A DNA stretch of 64,000 bases, from assembly GCA_903813345.2 (NCBI GenBank), contig CAIIXF020000008.1, positions 17,158,822 to 17,222,821 on the forward strand. The letters are read 5' to 3'. Below are positions 11,501 through 23,538 of this stretch, piece after piece. The DNA comes from Owenia fusiformis. Its lineage: Eukaryota > Annelida > Polychaeta > Sabellida > Oweniidae. A program made the position numbers and the translations under genes. Position 1 is the first letter of the stretch. Each line of letters starts with the position of its first letter. The notes beneath the pieces are model-generated. The model had not been told where the DNA came from and searched no databases. It saw nothing but the letters and a program-made list of their open reading frames with translations.

Positions 11501-12074
11501 TTGAATTCAAGTTGCTATATGCAAGTCAGAGTGTAATACATTCAGATCTCTTATTAAGAGGCAAAATCAAATAATTTGGGTAAAAGGTCCTATGGTTCTG
11601 TAGAAAAGAAATAGGTGGGTTAATGGAGGTACATATGTGTTTATATGAGAGAATTTGTTATCAATATGATGAAATTGTGTCGAAAGAATCTCAGGAGTTG
11701 ATTGGATGAAAGCAGAAGAATTTGGTAATTTCTTTGAGCAAATAAGGCTCTTGTTTTGAAAATTACTTCTATTGTCTTCTGTTTCTGGAAAAGTCTCTCA
11801 CAAGCTAGGTTAATCAGAATGCTATTGTAGTTTTGTTATATTCACTTTTCAACTTCTTGTTCTTAGTTTTTTTTTTATTCAGTCCTGATGCTGCTACAAT
11901 ATTGTCTAAAGCATAGGTCCATCATACTTGAATCTTAGATACAGTGACAATTGAAAATCTTTACGATATTTGCAATTTGTAAAAGTCTTGAATTTTTACC
12001 TAAACGTTGGAATTTTTTCTTAATAAAGGCCATTGTGGTATGATACATTCGGTACGGTACATTCCATACTTACT

Positions 12075-12296
12075 GTGCTGACCTTTTCTCAAGCATATAG
12101 CGAACTGGAAGGAACATGTGCTAAATGCGTACTCATGAACTACGTGATGATGTCAGTGGAAGTGAGCAAATATAGAAAGTTGTCGCTATTTCAACGACAA
12201 AATCTGATTGGTTTGATGAGTTCAGAGATTTATCGAAAACTGAAAGATTGAAGACGAGGCTCTCTTTTGAGAGGCGAAATCAAACGAATGCAAAGG
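12075..12296. mobile_element. TACCCT-family MITE, truncated copy
   Basis: Shares CTGACCTTTTCTCAAGC, GCGAACTGGAAGGAACATGT, ACGACAAAATCTGATTGG, AACTGAAAGATTGAAGACGA and CAAACGAATGCAAAGGAT with the complete copy at 47378, in the same orientation. The TACCCT end and outer arm are missing. Non-coding. Confidence 0.7.
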
Positions 12297-12543
12297 ATCA
12301 TCATTGTAAATAACCTTAACCACAGAGCTGGCTTGAATATAAATAAAGTCCCTTGGGAGATGGGACTGTTTATTCAATTATGGTGATCAATAATGTAGTA
12401 CTTTCCATAATCCTGCACAATTTTGTTATGTTCAATTGTCATATTACAAGCTGTTGTTGACTCACCTTATGTGGATCTATATTGATATAACTAGCATCTA
12501 AGTGTTTGAGATCTGCAATGTACACATTGTAATAGACCTAGGA

Positions 12544-12754
12544 CAGGCCCGTAGCCAGGGGGGGGGGGGTTTCAAGGGTTCGGGTGAACCCCCTCCCCCT
12601 GGCCAAATTTCTTTTCAAATTCATGCAGTTTTTCACCATTTTGAGTACTTCTCAAGTGATTTTAGCCATATTTGGGCCAAAATTGTCAAATGTGAACCCC
12701 CCTGGAAATTTGTGAAAACTGAACCCCCCTTGGCAAATCCTGGCTACGGGCCTG
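12544..12754. mobile_element. CAGGCCCGTAGCCAGG MITE, copy 1
   Basis: Inverted ends CAGGCCCGTAGCCAGG and CCTGGCTACGGGCCTG, with flanks TAGGA (12539-12543) and AAGGA (12755-12759), a 5-bp duplication with one mismatch. A G run follows the left end. The interior has CATGCAGTTTTTCACCATTT and CTTCTCAAGTGATTTTAGCC. 211 bp, non-coding. Further copies: 17042-17241, 51431-51592, and fragments at 26182, 45046 and 54489. Confidence 0.87.
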
Positions 12755-13008
12755 AAGGACATACTTATTCAACCAGGCCCAAACGTGATAGCTCATAATT
12801 AATAATTTTATTCCCATGGAGTCTTAGAATGGTTCTTGATAGGGTTCAACTTTCAGTGTTGTGATCAAAGGATCAGGGGACGATGCATTATAGTGCATGT
12901 AGTGCTTCCAAGTCTATTGTCTGTTTGCCATCATAGGTTTGATTATATTTTTGGAGCTGCTCCTTCATGCACCATTTATTGTTTCCAATGGCTTTTCAAG
13001 TACTTTAT

Positions 13009-13834
13009 CAGGGCTTGCATTAACGGCGTCCCTTACATGTAAGTGACGCAAAAAAAAATTGTAGGACGGAAAAATAAAAAATATTTCCGTTTTTGGGACG
13101 GAAAAAAAATTGAGTCAAAACTTTGAACATTTTTTGAAAATCTTGAAAATCTCAATAGTTGATCATGTTTGACTTCTTTGAGGTGTATATTAAGATAAAA
13201 TATGTGAGATTTACAACTTTATGTTGAGTAAAAAAGAAAAAGAATGCAGAAAAACGAACTATTGTAATGGGCGATAATAGGTTATCAGTTTGCATGTGAC
13301 ATATTTTTCTCACTGAAAAGCTGATATAAAACCTTCAAAATGAGTTCAATTGTACAAATGATGCATACTTACCTAGGTGAAGTAGTCTATTTGTGATTAT
13401 ATAACGTCAAAATGGTCTAATTTATGATATAAATCAGAGGATTCTGATCATGTAGAAAATGTAGTGATACACTAAATTACTGAGCGTCAGACAAATTCAT
13501 ACTAAAAAATGTTCTTATTTTTTCAAGCAGTTGTTCAGTGCAAACAGCAAGTATAAAGATAATCACAGTATAATAGTACTTACTATAACAGGCTGGAGGT
13601 TACATAACATAAGTGAATTGAATATAAAGAACATGTTTAAATCAAAGGGCACGAATGGCAACATTTTGAAAACACATAAGACATGTAAGATCAAGTCATG
13701 CACATTCCAAAATAGCCCATTATAGCTAATTTAGCTTATATATTGGAGGACACACTTTTTTCGGTCGGGACTCACTTTTTAAATTTTTTTCCTTCATTGG
13801 GACTCACATTTTTCAGAGCCTAATGCAAGCGCTG
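13009..13834. mobile_element. 826-bp element with CAGGGCTTGCATTA ends
   Basis: The left end CAGGGCTTGCATTAACGGCG pairs with the right end TAATGCAAGCGCTG, and both are flanked by TTTAT (13004-13008, 13835-13839), a perfect 5-bp target duplication. Near both ends are GGGAC- and GACGG-containing motifs (GGACGGAAAAA on the left; TCGGTCGGGACTCAC and TTGGGACTCAC on the right). No coding capacity beyond short chance frames. hAT-like ends; non-autonomous. Confidence 0.8.
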
Positions 13835-14762
13835 TTTATGCTTTTCTCATAGTTCTCACTGGTCTTGCGAGTCTGGATATCTATTTACCTTTAAGCCCAT
13901 CAGCAAACTGATAGATAAGTTATAAGAAATATTTATTAAAAATAATATTCACACCTCTGATCTGATCTACCAAAGGAAATATGTGGGAGAGAAGGCATGA
14001 TTATTTATTATTTTATTGGCATATAATTATGACACAATTATATTCGTCATTGATAGTGTATTTCGGATATCTTTTGAAATTATGTAAGGTGTTTGTGTGT
14101 TATAACGGATATGAATGGCATAAATGATATATTATAGACAATTTGTTTTTAGCTTTATAGCTTTGTTTGGCATATTTTCAGTATTCTTCGCAATCATCTT
14201 GGGAAATCAAAAATCTCATTCAAACAAGAGGTTAATATCTCCGGCACTATTGATTGGCTAGTATATGGGGAATCAATACACAGATAATATTCATGGTAAA
14301 ATCCCTTGTGAATGTCGATTAAATGTTTCATGTATGTAAGGAATATGCAAAATGTAGCAGTCAGTGCAGAACAGCCAACAGATGGTTTAAGATACTATAG
14401 ATACATAAAGAAGGATTATTTGAATGCTACCATTTGAATTATGACAAAATGTCAAAAATAACTCAATGTGACATACATGTACTCAAACTGTTTTTTTTAG
14501 ATTTTTGAAATTATATTGACTTAAACTCTCTTAAGACTCATCTCGTGATTTACCTGCTCTAAGCACATAACTACAAGATCCAAAAATAACTTAATTGTTT
14601 TTGCTGGAAAAATTAGGACCAATTCCAGATTTCAGACCTGGGTAAATGGAAGATGGGTGACCTTCTACATTGAATCTTCTTGTAGAATTTATCATAAACT
14701 ATATCGATACTGAATACCTAAATTTTGAATATGTGCATACTTAAATTTTTATAAACATTTTT

Positions 14763-14900
14763 ATTATGTTACCACCAAAAGTTATGACCTATTGTTCTGG
14801 TCTCTAACTTTTTTGTGACGATGTATGGCGATTGATGTTTGGTGTCTGTAACAAATGGCAGGTGGTGATATTTTGCATGTTTGTTCCTTGTTTACCATTG
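14763..14900 (+). repeat. Dispersed repeat DR1
   Basis: TTATGTTACCACCAAAAGTT, GACCTATTGTTCTGGTCTCT, AACTTTTTTGTGACG, GTCTGTAACAAATGGCAGGT, GGTGATATTTTGCATG occur in the family order. Confidence 0.62.
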
Positions 14901-17036
14901 TAAACACATCCCATTCTGTTAATTTTCAGTTGTAGTAGTCATTTAAGTCAGAGATTCTAGCTTAATCTTATATTAGAAGCCCAAGAGACCAAGAAATGTC
15001 AGAGTATCTTCCATAATTACTCTTTATAATCCCACATAATCTGGGAGCTTTCAGCCTTGTGTTCCCTGGGTAAATAATTGATTTGGTCAAAATGCCATAT
15101 GTGTCAAATTGATGCATTTATCAATGGTACACTTCTTTCAATTGATTCTATTGTAATTATGATGAGTTTATGTATCTATTGATTATAACAAAATGAGAAA
15201 AAATAAGTTCAAGAAATATTGATTTTGATTTTGTTTCTATAATGAGAAAATATCCTTGAGCAATAGTGTTTATTTAAATACTGTATTTTCACGGCAAAGA
15301 CCACATTCCCTTTTATAAAGATACATTACATAGGATATCAAATGTTATATATATTTTTTTGTAGGAAGAGAAAGATGAAATGTACAGTCCATAAGTATAT
15401 ACATTCTCAGACATAGTTCTTTTAAATTTTGCCTTCTAATTGACATTGTTACTATTTTGCTATTCGTTTCTATGAGAATATGGTAATTATTTTTATAAGG
15501 TATGAATGTGATAGACTACCTAGATGTCGTCTGGAGCTTTAGGCCAAAGGATACTTGTTTAAAGAATGATAAAAGTAAGCTTGAATGTTTTTGGTTAAAA
15601 CATCTTCGAGCGAACTTCTTTGATTTTGATCGAAGCTTAAAAGCTTATTGAAAATGGAAAATGTTACCAATTTATAAAAAAAGACTGACTTAATCAATTT
15701 AAACCTTGATGTTTTTAGGACATTTTTAGTTATAATATGTCCTGATTTTCCTTTCCAATATTTGGGAGTTTGACTGATCAAAAGAAAGCTATATCTACCT
15801 AATACACTAGGCTTCAACTGTCTATCAGGATATATCATAATCAATGCCAGTCTTAAAGAATTTAGAATAACATGTTCGTAAATTAATCCAATTATTCATA
15901 TTCATAATTTTTATTTTAGAAATAACTTTTTGTTAAGGTAATATCACAGGTTAATGTTTTAAAATTATTCTGATGTTAATTGCATCTCTCTAACTTTGCA
16001 TCCAGACAAACAGAGACGGATAAGGCATGGTTTGCCATGATGTTTCAAAATAGAAATGTTTGTTCATCGTTCAAGTTCAGATGTTCCACTTGTATCGTTT
16101 CAATAAACGTTATATTAGTCAAAAAGAAATAAATATAATAAGGCACTAAGAATAGCTAGGCATCTCTACTTGCGAGGTGTTCCATTTGACAGTTTTTATT
16201 ATATATCTATATTTATAATAGCCAATTTATTCTATCCTTAATATTATTGATCATTGTCTTTTTATTAGGATTATAAATATATCTTGATTATCCTTCCTAT
16301 GAATATATCTCTGTGGCTAAGATAGCAAGTACAGTATATTGATCAATGTTTCTATGTGTATTTGTAGACTGACTGAAAGACATCAGGAAGAGGCCAAGGC
16401 GAGTAATCTTCATAGGATTATACATTCCATATCTCTGGTAAGTCAAGGTCATTATATTCCAAGGGTTTCATTAGCAGCAGACAATAGGCAATTTTCACTG
16501 GTTGTTTTCACAAAATCGCCTGTTGTTTTAGGGACTTTTCAACTTTTCCATGTTAAATATGATTTCCATTAATTTTGCCTGTTGTTTTCATTTATTCAGC
16601 CTGTTGTGAGAAATTTTAGTGAAACCCCTGCTGTTCCCTTCCAAATTTTAATAAGATGAATATCACCACTTTTTCATCATGCATTTTTTCTTATATATCA
16701 AATACACATACATTGATATACATGTCATTCAAGAATTAACACAGCTTAACTGGGAAAATATAAATCCAAATTCAAAAATGATTATTGGTAAACTGATTCT
16801 ATGTTTAAGATAACGTAATTCAGTCTTCTACACACAGAAAGAGAGAGTTTCTCCAATTATATGTATTCTACAAAAGAATTAATTCAAGAACATTCTATCA
16901 TAATTGAGAAAGTTGTTCCAGATTTAGATTGTTGTATTTTCCTGGGTCATCTGATGATATAACATCTTTGCACATTGGTCTTTAGTCTTGCTTTAAGACC
17001 CTGAACTATCTACACTTAAAACTGTTTTTGGATAGG
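14901..17036. other. No supported gene
   Basis: AT-rich. The only exon-like stretch is about 16369-16438 (TTTGTAG before, GTAAGTC after), with an open frame LTERHQEEAKASNLHRIIHS; it has no homology I can name. A CAATTTTCACTGG/CGCCTGTTGTTTT word recurs locally near 16490-16610. Confidence 0.35.
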
Positions 17037-17041
17037 AGTCA

Positions 17042-17241
17042 CAGGCTCGTATGCGTAGCCAGGGGGGGGGGGGGGTTCGCAGGGTTTGGGCCAAAAATTC
17101 TTTCAAAATCATGCAGTTTTTCACCATTTTGAGCACTTCTCAAGTGGTTTTAGCCATATTTGGGCCAAAATTGTCAAATGTGAACCGCCCAGGAATTTTT
17201 TGAAAGCTGAACCCCCTTGGCAAATCCTGGCTACGGGCCTG
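17042..17241. mobile_element. CAGGCCCGTAGCCAGG MITE, copy 2
   Basis: 200 bp with ends CAGGCTCGTATGCGTAGCC and CCTGGCTACGGGCCTG, flanked by a perfect 5-bp duplication AGTCA (17037-17041, 17242-17246). Same interior as the copy at 12544. Non-coding. Confidence 0.9.
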
Positions 17242-17679
17242 AGTCAGGTCCCAAAGTCTTGAAGCACGACTAATATTATTCTCCACCTCGAACAACATGA
17301 GCCATATGAACAAACATGATGATGAATCGCTTCATTCAAAATGGAAACATTCAAAATGCTTTTCATGGATTGATCTGTCAATAAATTAACTCATCGTGAT
17401 CGTAACTCTTGATTTCAAGATCTGCTTCATATCCAATTAATCATGACGTGACGATGCAAGTATATTTGCTCATAGACTTGAAGTCCATGATTTGCTATAG
17501 TGACATCAAAAGTGTGTATCAATACACCACAAGTGAGGTAGTGCCGTAACAAGGGTTTCTCTTGGAGTGGTGTTGATTGCGGATGACCTGTGATGTTGAG
17601 TGTGAAGTCTGAGACTCATGCCAGTGGATGCTCAGTTTCTGATGCAAAACCAAACAAGAATTTGTCATTTTTGCATTTT

Positions 17680-17830
17680 TATGTCACTATCAGAAGTGGT
17701 GACACATTGTTAATAGTCTCAAATTTTTTTCGGATGGTGATTGGTATTCGATGGTTGGTGTTTGGTATTCAGTGGCTGTAACAAATGGCATGTGATGAGA
17801 TATGGCCTGTTTGCATTTGATTTGTAGATA
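17680..17830 (+). repeat. Dispersed repeat DR1
   Basis: TATGTCACTATCAGAAGTGG, GACACATTGTTAATAGTCTC, then TTGGTATTCGATGGTTGGTG-type words and GGCTGTAACAAATGGCATGT in family order. Confidence 0.62.
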
Positions 17831-19039
17831 TTTTCTTTTAGTCCACATCTGGCATTTCCTGACTTAGCTATGTATAAGTCATAATTATGAATCAACTGAA
17901 CAACCCTCTATTGATACTTCACCCTAGGATGGCACTCAGACAATAGGGCTAATCTGAACTATAAACACTGCACAATATATCGATTATATTCTCTACAATT
18001 CTCCAGGAATATACAATTACTTGCTCGCTACACTTGAAAAAACTAAAAGCATTGATTTTCTGACCAATAAATCACATTTGGATGCGATGGGTTGTTGCAT
18101 TATATTTTTATATGTCTGGAAGGTCTTTGTATGACTTTATGATTTGATATATAATTAATCATTGTCAACATAGCACAACGGCTCATGTTAGAATAGATTT
18201 GTTTCCACTGATACAAGACATTGGGGTAAGAATGGATAGGTTTCTGTTAAGTCTCTTGATGTAAGAGGTTTTGGATTTTTCTCCATTTGCTCGTCATAAG
18301 ATCTCTAGGTAGTTATCAGAAATTGATACCAAATAGGAAGGCTTGAAAAAAGCTATTTCATCATGTTTAGGGTCGTTTAGCCCATTGTGATCCTTGTCAT
18401 GTAAATGATATATGATACTACTAAAGCCAACTGATGGTCAAAACAGGATGCTGTTATCTTAGTTAAAAAAAATTCAGCATGTTTTTTCACTTCCTCTTTG
18501 GTAAATTTTTGATAACTACCCCAAGAACTTAATGAAGAAATTATGGTTTGAAAAGGCATAGGAACGTTTCCATGTTTCAGTATTCACAGATGAGAAAGAG
18601 TTTGTCTTCATTCTTGTTCTAACAGCTGCTGGGCTCATAGAATATAATAGACATTATATAATCGATATTTCTAAACAAGGGAATTCACTTAATTTGATTA
18701 CAAATCATAGTGTCTTATTATTAAAGCCTTTAGGTAAAATCGTCTAGTTTTGAGATCACTCGGGGTTCAAGCTTAAACTCCAAATCCAATTACCAAGCTA
18801 ACCAATTAGTAACCAGTTTTTTGAAATTTCATTGCCAAAAGCCAAGGGTGATTGTAGGTCACCCAATTGGCAACCTGTTAGAAGCTCACCATATGAGCTT
18901 GAGAATAGCCCATACTCTTTCATCATCTCTCTGTATAACTGTCCATCATTCTGTCTGACTGCCAGTAATTGTAATGTAGGACAAATGAAATGTGGCTATT
19001 CCCTGAACTCAAGCTGATATTCATTCTGTTGGTAGTTGG
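17831..19039. other. No supported feature
   Basis: AT-rich, with a small dispersed word near 18880-18980 (AGCTCACCATATGAGCTTGA, CTCTCTGTATAACTGTCC) similar to sequence near 23010 and 31220. No gene. Confidence 0.35.
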
Positions 19040-19133
19040 TACCCTTTGCATTCGTTCGACTTCACTTCTCAAAAGAGAGCTTCGTCTTCACTCTCAGTTT
19101 ACAATAAATCTCTGATCTCACCGAGCTAATAGT
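19040..19133. mobile_element. TACCCT-family MITE fragment
   Basis: Begins TACCCTTTGCATTCGTTCGA, continues through CTTCACTTCTCAAAAGAGAG and TCTGATCTCACCGAGCTAAT, and stops where a LINE 3' tail begins. The remaining two thirds of the family consensus is absent on the far side of the LINE fragment, so this copy was truncated independently or by that event. Confidence 0.65.
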
Positions 19134-19503
19134 AAGTAAGTAAGTAATTGTTTATTTCAGTGTCTCGTGCACATTTTCACATACATATACAATCAGTACA
19201 AACGAGCGTGCACCCAGCCTTCAAAGGTTATGGGACACTTTAGATTGTCATTATATATAATAATTTCTCATGTGGAAAATATTTGATAAATTAGTTCAAT
19301 GTATTTGATGCAATTTTCGGATTATTAAGGATTATCTTCAAATTGTTAATGCTAGTGTCTGTAAAATCAAAATCGGGAATATGGTGTTTTACTTTGGTAA
19401 AAAATAATTGTCTTTCATTTTTATATGTTTTGCATTTTAACATAAAATGTAACTCAGATTCAACATCTTGAGATTTATAGGCTTGACAGTATCTTTCCTA
19501 GTG
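19133..19503 (-). mobile_element. 5'-truncated non-LTR retrotransposon (LINE) 3' end
   Basis: On the minus strand the last codons of a LINE ORF2 can be read: CQAYKSQDVESELHFMLKC, then KTYKNERQLFF and a short tail ending ASNTLN before a stop. The pattern C-x(9)-ES-E-x-HF-x2-KC-x2-Y-x3-R-x3-FF is the Cys/His-rich C-terminus typical of L2/CR1- and Jockey-like elements. After the stop come about 190 bp of 3'UTR and a simple TTAC/TTACT tail (AGTAAGTAAGTAAGTAA on the plus strand). Everything upstream (endonuclease, reverse transcriptase) is missing through normal 5' truncation. The exact clade is not determinable by eye. Confidence 0.8.
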
Positions 19504-20139
19504 TTTTCAGTAGGCTTGACCAAGATTGCGTCCCTGGGACGTAATTATTTTCAAAAAATGCGTATCCCCTCAAAAAGCTGCGTCTCTTGAAAAAATGTTC
19601 ACAGAAATTCAAAGTCACGTTTTTACACTGGATGAAATAAATTGATGAAATTTTGTATCGCTTTTGCTATTTATCGGTTTAAATCAGCTTTCTAGCGAGT
19701 CTAGTATGTCATTGAATGATACAGATACCGTCACTTGTGAGGTATAACTTATATTCACCAATTAAGATTTAGCTGGAAAATAACATTTTGGTAAAAAATT
19801 GCTATACCTGCACATCTGGTACAGAATTAAGTATGAAGGCATGTGTGTATTTCCTTGCTTTTTTCAGGAAAGTATCATTACACTGTTTCGTCTTCTAAAT
19901 ATCATATTTTTCAGAGTATACAAATCTGTATCATTTAAAGTGTTTCCAAATCAGATAATATAAGTTGCAATTTGTGTTGAGAATTATCAAAAGCAGTTTC
20001 AGCTTCCGTTTCCCAGGTTTTACATTTTTCTCTTGGCAGCGGTCACTGTTCAGATTTTGCAAAAAGTTTGATTTAGCCAAAACTTTACAGTGTTACTCTC
20101 ATGATGATTTCATGATGAGCTAATTACCCAAATGCGAGT

Positions 20140-20540
20140 AGGTAGTTACCAGTTTCACCACCAGATGGCTGATTCGGGTCAATTAACATGGCAGGTATAT
20201 AAGAAAGTTCCCTTAAACTTGAATATTATCAATTTAAGTGGCTCAATTTTCATATAACCCTTATGCGTCTGATACTTATACTATTGAAAATATGTCCAGT
20301 AAAGCAAAATATTATCTGTCAACTAAAAGAAAAGATATTTCATTTTTTGTGATTTTATAGCATGGGGTCTATGGGGAATCTCCCCGAGCTAGAAGTCACA
20401 TTTTCAAAGAAAATTTATTTTTCAAAGTTGATAAACACTTTTTAAAACCACATTTCTAGATGTTATTTTACATGTAGATTTCAAATATGATATTACTTTG
20501 ACTGAATTTTGAATTTTTAATGATGTAAATCAAGATTATT
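20140..20540 (+). repeat. Unclassified dispersed repeat, copy 1
   Basis: Sequence including GTTCCCTTAAACTTGAATAT, TATTGAAAATATGTCCAGTA, AAGCAAAATATTATCTGTC and GGGGAATCTCCCC recurs in reverse orientation at 31800-32190. The shared tract is about 400 bp at moderate identity. No terminal repeats or frames were recognised. Confidence 0.65.
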
Positions 20541-22004
20541 TCTACTCGCATCTGCGTCATTCTGTCGATCATATTCAATTATCTTAAATATAAATATGAA
20601 TTACATCTATCCAAGATACTTTTAATTTTTACCTCTTTGGCAATATGACCTACTTTTGCAATTTGACCTACATGTATTTTTAAAATGTTTAGGAATCACC
20701 ATGATAAAGAGATCACTGTTCAAGAAATTGTTCCTTTTTATCACATTTTTAGGAACAGATATTGCCTCCCAATTCTTAAAATCGCGGATTCGGTAGTATT
20801 GAATCTCTAATAAAGATGGCGCGAAAGTTTTTCCTTATAAGGTCAAAATATTTCCCATGATGCAGTTCGCGGGGGAACAAAATTTTTCTACCTTGTTTTT
20901 CCCCGTTGGTTTAACATGGGGATTTTCATACCCATTTTTCAAGCGATATTTTCGATCGAATCTCCATGCGATCGGAGAAAACAAACTATCAGAAACAATT
21001 AGTCTTTTAATAATCTTTATATAACATATATTTTTTTTCATTTTATTGGCTCCTAACGGGGTGAAAACAATGATTGAAAATGGGAGTATATTCCGGAAGA
21101 GAAGAAGTCACGTGACTAGTCGCCATATTGGAAAAAGCAATTCCATTCGACTTTCAACACGTTCATGCCAATATTACCGCACTACAAACTGTAACATCGA
21201 TGCAACAACTGAATAAAAGTACTCATCTTCATATTACATTATAGAGTTACGTTGAAAACCCACAAACAACTGAGCATTTGACCAAAGAAGACACGTCGCT
21301 ATTATCTAGGTCAAGTTTAGTGGTTCGAAAGCAAATCTTACATACTCGTTTCCGAATTTTGTTGTTAATTGTATAATCTTTTATTGATTAAATCTGGTAT
21401 ACTGACTATTAATTCAATGACAAAGAAGAAGAATTCCGATGGTGTCATTTTTTTATTTAGCTTGCGGGTGTAAAAACAAAATTGCGTAATTAATTTGATT
21501 TAGAACTTTCGGGTCTCACAAATAGCTACACGAAATGCATCGTTGAAAAATATTGACCAATCAAATTTTGTCCTTTTTGAGTACATATATGCACCATATA
21601 TGCGAACGTTCTGATTCAAAGAGCGAACAGCGAAATGGAGAATTAAAAGCCAAATACAAGGTTTTGGACTTAAAAAAGTATTTTGTAAAATATCTCTATG
21701 ACCACCACATATTCCTGAAAGTTAACCTGACAAATGCTAAAATCAAGACAGCTTCTCGTGTCTCAGTTGATATGCTACAATTTATTATGACCTCCATTCA
21801 TTGATTCACTATTCCTGTTCATTATGAAATGTGAGAATATAGCGATACAAAATTATGAACGATATTGATCTCTAATAAATAGAGATACGATTCAAAAGCT
21901 GAGAATGTGACTTTATCCCTTAGTGCCTAATCTCTTAAAATCATATTAAGGAATACCTGAGTATCTTCCACAGGTAACATCCCTCAATATTCAACGTCAC
22001 TGGT
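20541..22004. other. No supported gene
   Basis: Mostly AT-rich. A slightly GC-richer part near 20840-21150 has TTGGTTTAACATGGGGATT, a phrase that recurs at 32241, suggesting another degraded dispersed family. An 83-codon frame at 21553-21804 shows no recognisable domain. Confidence 0.35.
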
Positions 22005-22040
22005 CTTCATAGAGGCCCAGTGTGTTAGAATTCAATTACC
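22005..22040. repeat. Short LINE-3'UTR-like word
   Basis: ACTGGTCTTCATAGAGGCCC followed by AGT matches a word in the LINE 3' end at 30022-30180 (ACTGGTCTTCCTAGAGGCCC). It is probably a small fragment of the same 3'UTR. Confidence 0.4.
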
Positions 22041-22337
22041 AAATAGTGAAAAGCTGGAGACTTGCCTATCATTTTCGTAAAATACAAAGCTAAACATAAA
22101 GTTACAATTAAAAGGTCTGTTAATACTAAAAACCATGTAAAATTGTTGATTTGATCTTTATGGAGTAACTCAAGTCCAGAAATCTAAAATAATCATTTTA
22201 CAAAGAAGGTTTGCGATAGAAATTGCTCACTTAACCAGACACCATTATTGGACCTTATAGTCTCATTGACAGACAAACGAGGCAATTGTTAGTTGTAAGT
22301 AGATGGAAGGGGAAGAAAAGTATCATCAGTTTCCAGT

Positions 22338-22530
22338 TTTCTCCCCAGGATTTTTTCTCAAGTGGGTGCAAAATTCTCATTTTCATAATTCAGTCCAAAA
22401 TTTGTCAAAATATGCCAATTTTACATGATTTTGCTAATTTTCAAATGTTTGCAAAGTGAAATCTTGGGTGGGTACAAGCCTGTTTTTAAAATCTCAGGTG
22501 GGTGCTGCGCCCACTTGCTTTAATGCTGGG
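22338..22530. mobile_element. MITE, GCGCCCACTTG family, copy 2
   Basis: Reverse-orientation copy: CTCCCCAGGATTTTTTCTCA, AGTGGGTGC, TTGTCAAAATATGCC, then GGTGCTGCGCCCACTTGCTT and TAATGCTGGG. It matches the copy at 694-868 end to end. Confidence 0.7.
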
Positions 22531-22734
22531 TAGATTCATATCCTTTCATATCCTGTTCATTTCAGCAGTTCAATTCATACTTGGTTAAAATAACATGTAG
22601 CTTCGAAGTCATGTCTTCTTTACACTTAACTACTAAGGAATCGCAAAGCAGGTGGTTATGCAGGTCATATGGTTAGATGTGACCTAGTTTTGACTATTTG
22701 ACCTTTGAAACCTTTGCAACATGGTTTCCTTGCA

Positions 22735-23010
22735 AAAGATCATTCGCTTAAGTGATAAAGTCTTGTTCACGCGTTTTCTGGTTAACTGTTTGATGAATCA
22801 ATTTCAAATTTTCAGGGGTATTTCTTTGTATGAAAATCTAGAATTGACTAATTTTCGGCATTCTGAGTAAATTTTAAGGTGTCCATTTTGGATTTTCTGT
22901 CCTAAAATTGTGTCGGTAAAGTCTTGTCTACTCATTTTCGGAATAACCATTTGACGGGATCACCCATTGGTGGGGACATGTTGTACACATTTGTGTTCTC
23001 GTTATATATA
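22735..23010. repeat. Dispersed repeat DR2 (CCATTTGACGG family)
   Basis: Shares CATTCTGAGTAAATTTTAAG, CTGTCCTAAAATTGTGTC, AACCATTTGACGG and GGGGACATGTTGTACAC with stretches at 34845-35160, 41890-42170 and 50940-51150. Some copies carry a tandem inner duplication. Class unknown, non-coding. Confidence 0.6.
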
Positions 23011-23445
23011 TGGTGAGCCTGTGGAATCATCTCATCTCGTCTCTCTGTTCATCCTTCCATCATACGTTAACAATTTTCAGACAAATGAAAACTGTCATTT
23101 GTCTGAACTAAAGCTCATATCCATTTTATGGGGTCTACCATTGGTCCAATTACATACTTCCGCCTCATTTTGGAGAAATCAGCTTTTTAGATAATTGGAA
23201 TTTAGCATAAGGCATCACCATATTAGGCCCTGAATTGTGTCATTTTTATAATAATTATCCATAACGGGAATTCTTTTCATTTTCAGATTTCTGCAAACAA
23301 AAATAAGATAGAGACTAGTCGCACTTGGTAGAAGTTGTACACTAATCAATACTACTCTGGTAGTAAAAGTAGGGAGACTGCTTTCTGGCTGTTGACGTGA
23401 ATCGACCACTTGCTGGCAGTGTAGTTTGCAGACGACAGTAACAAG

Positions 23446-23538
23446 ATGGCTGCCATTGAGGAGGAACCCATCGAGGAAGATACTATGAGGAGTGAGCTTG
23501 AGGAGATACAGATGGAGATGAATGCCAAGACAGATGAG
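23446..23538 (+). CDS. First coding exon of a SNAP-25-like t-SNARE (partial gene)
   Basis: This exon encodes 31 residues starting MAAIEEEPIEEDTMRSELEE and ending NAKTDE, followed directly by GTGAGT. The start has a strong context (AAG before ATG, G at +4). From family knowledge, SNAP-25 proteins begin with a short variable acidic leader, then an M-R-x-E-L-E-E-M/I-Q-type segment ending DE, then SLESTRRM; the first coding exon plausibly ends at that DE. Here MRSELEEIQ and the terminal TDE sit at the matching places, and the exon is 93 bp, so the donor is in phase 0. SNAP-25 is a membrane-attached Qb/Qc SNARE that pairs with syntaxin and synaptobrevin in regulated exocytosis. I searched by eye for the next exon (SLESTRRM...GIRTLVxLDEQGEQL) up to 64000 and did not find it, so intron 1 would exceed 40 kb. 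Upstream, no 5'UTR exon boundary or TATA box is clear. The match is short; another SNAP-family member remains possible. Confidence 0.68.

Noticed and set aside
12502-12798. 98-codon frame
   Set aside because: Spans the CAGGCCCGTAGCCAGG MITE; not a gene.
16369-16438. Exon-like 70-bp stretch between TTTGTAG and GTAAGTC
   Set aside because: Splice-like ends are good but the peptide is unrecognised and short. It could be a 5'UTR exon of the SNAP-25-like gene; RNA data would be needed.
21553-21804. 83-codon frame
   Set aside because: No domain, no splice signals in register, typical AT-rich composition.
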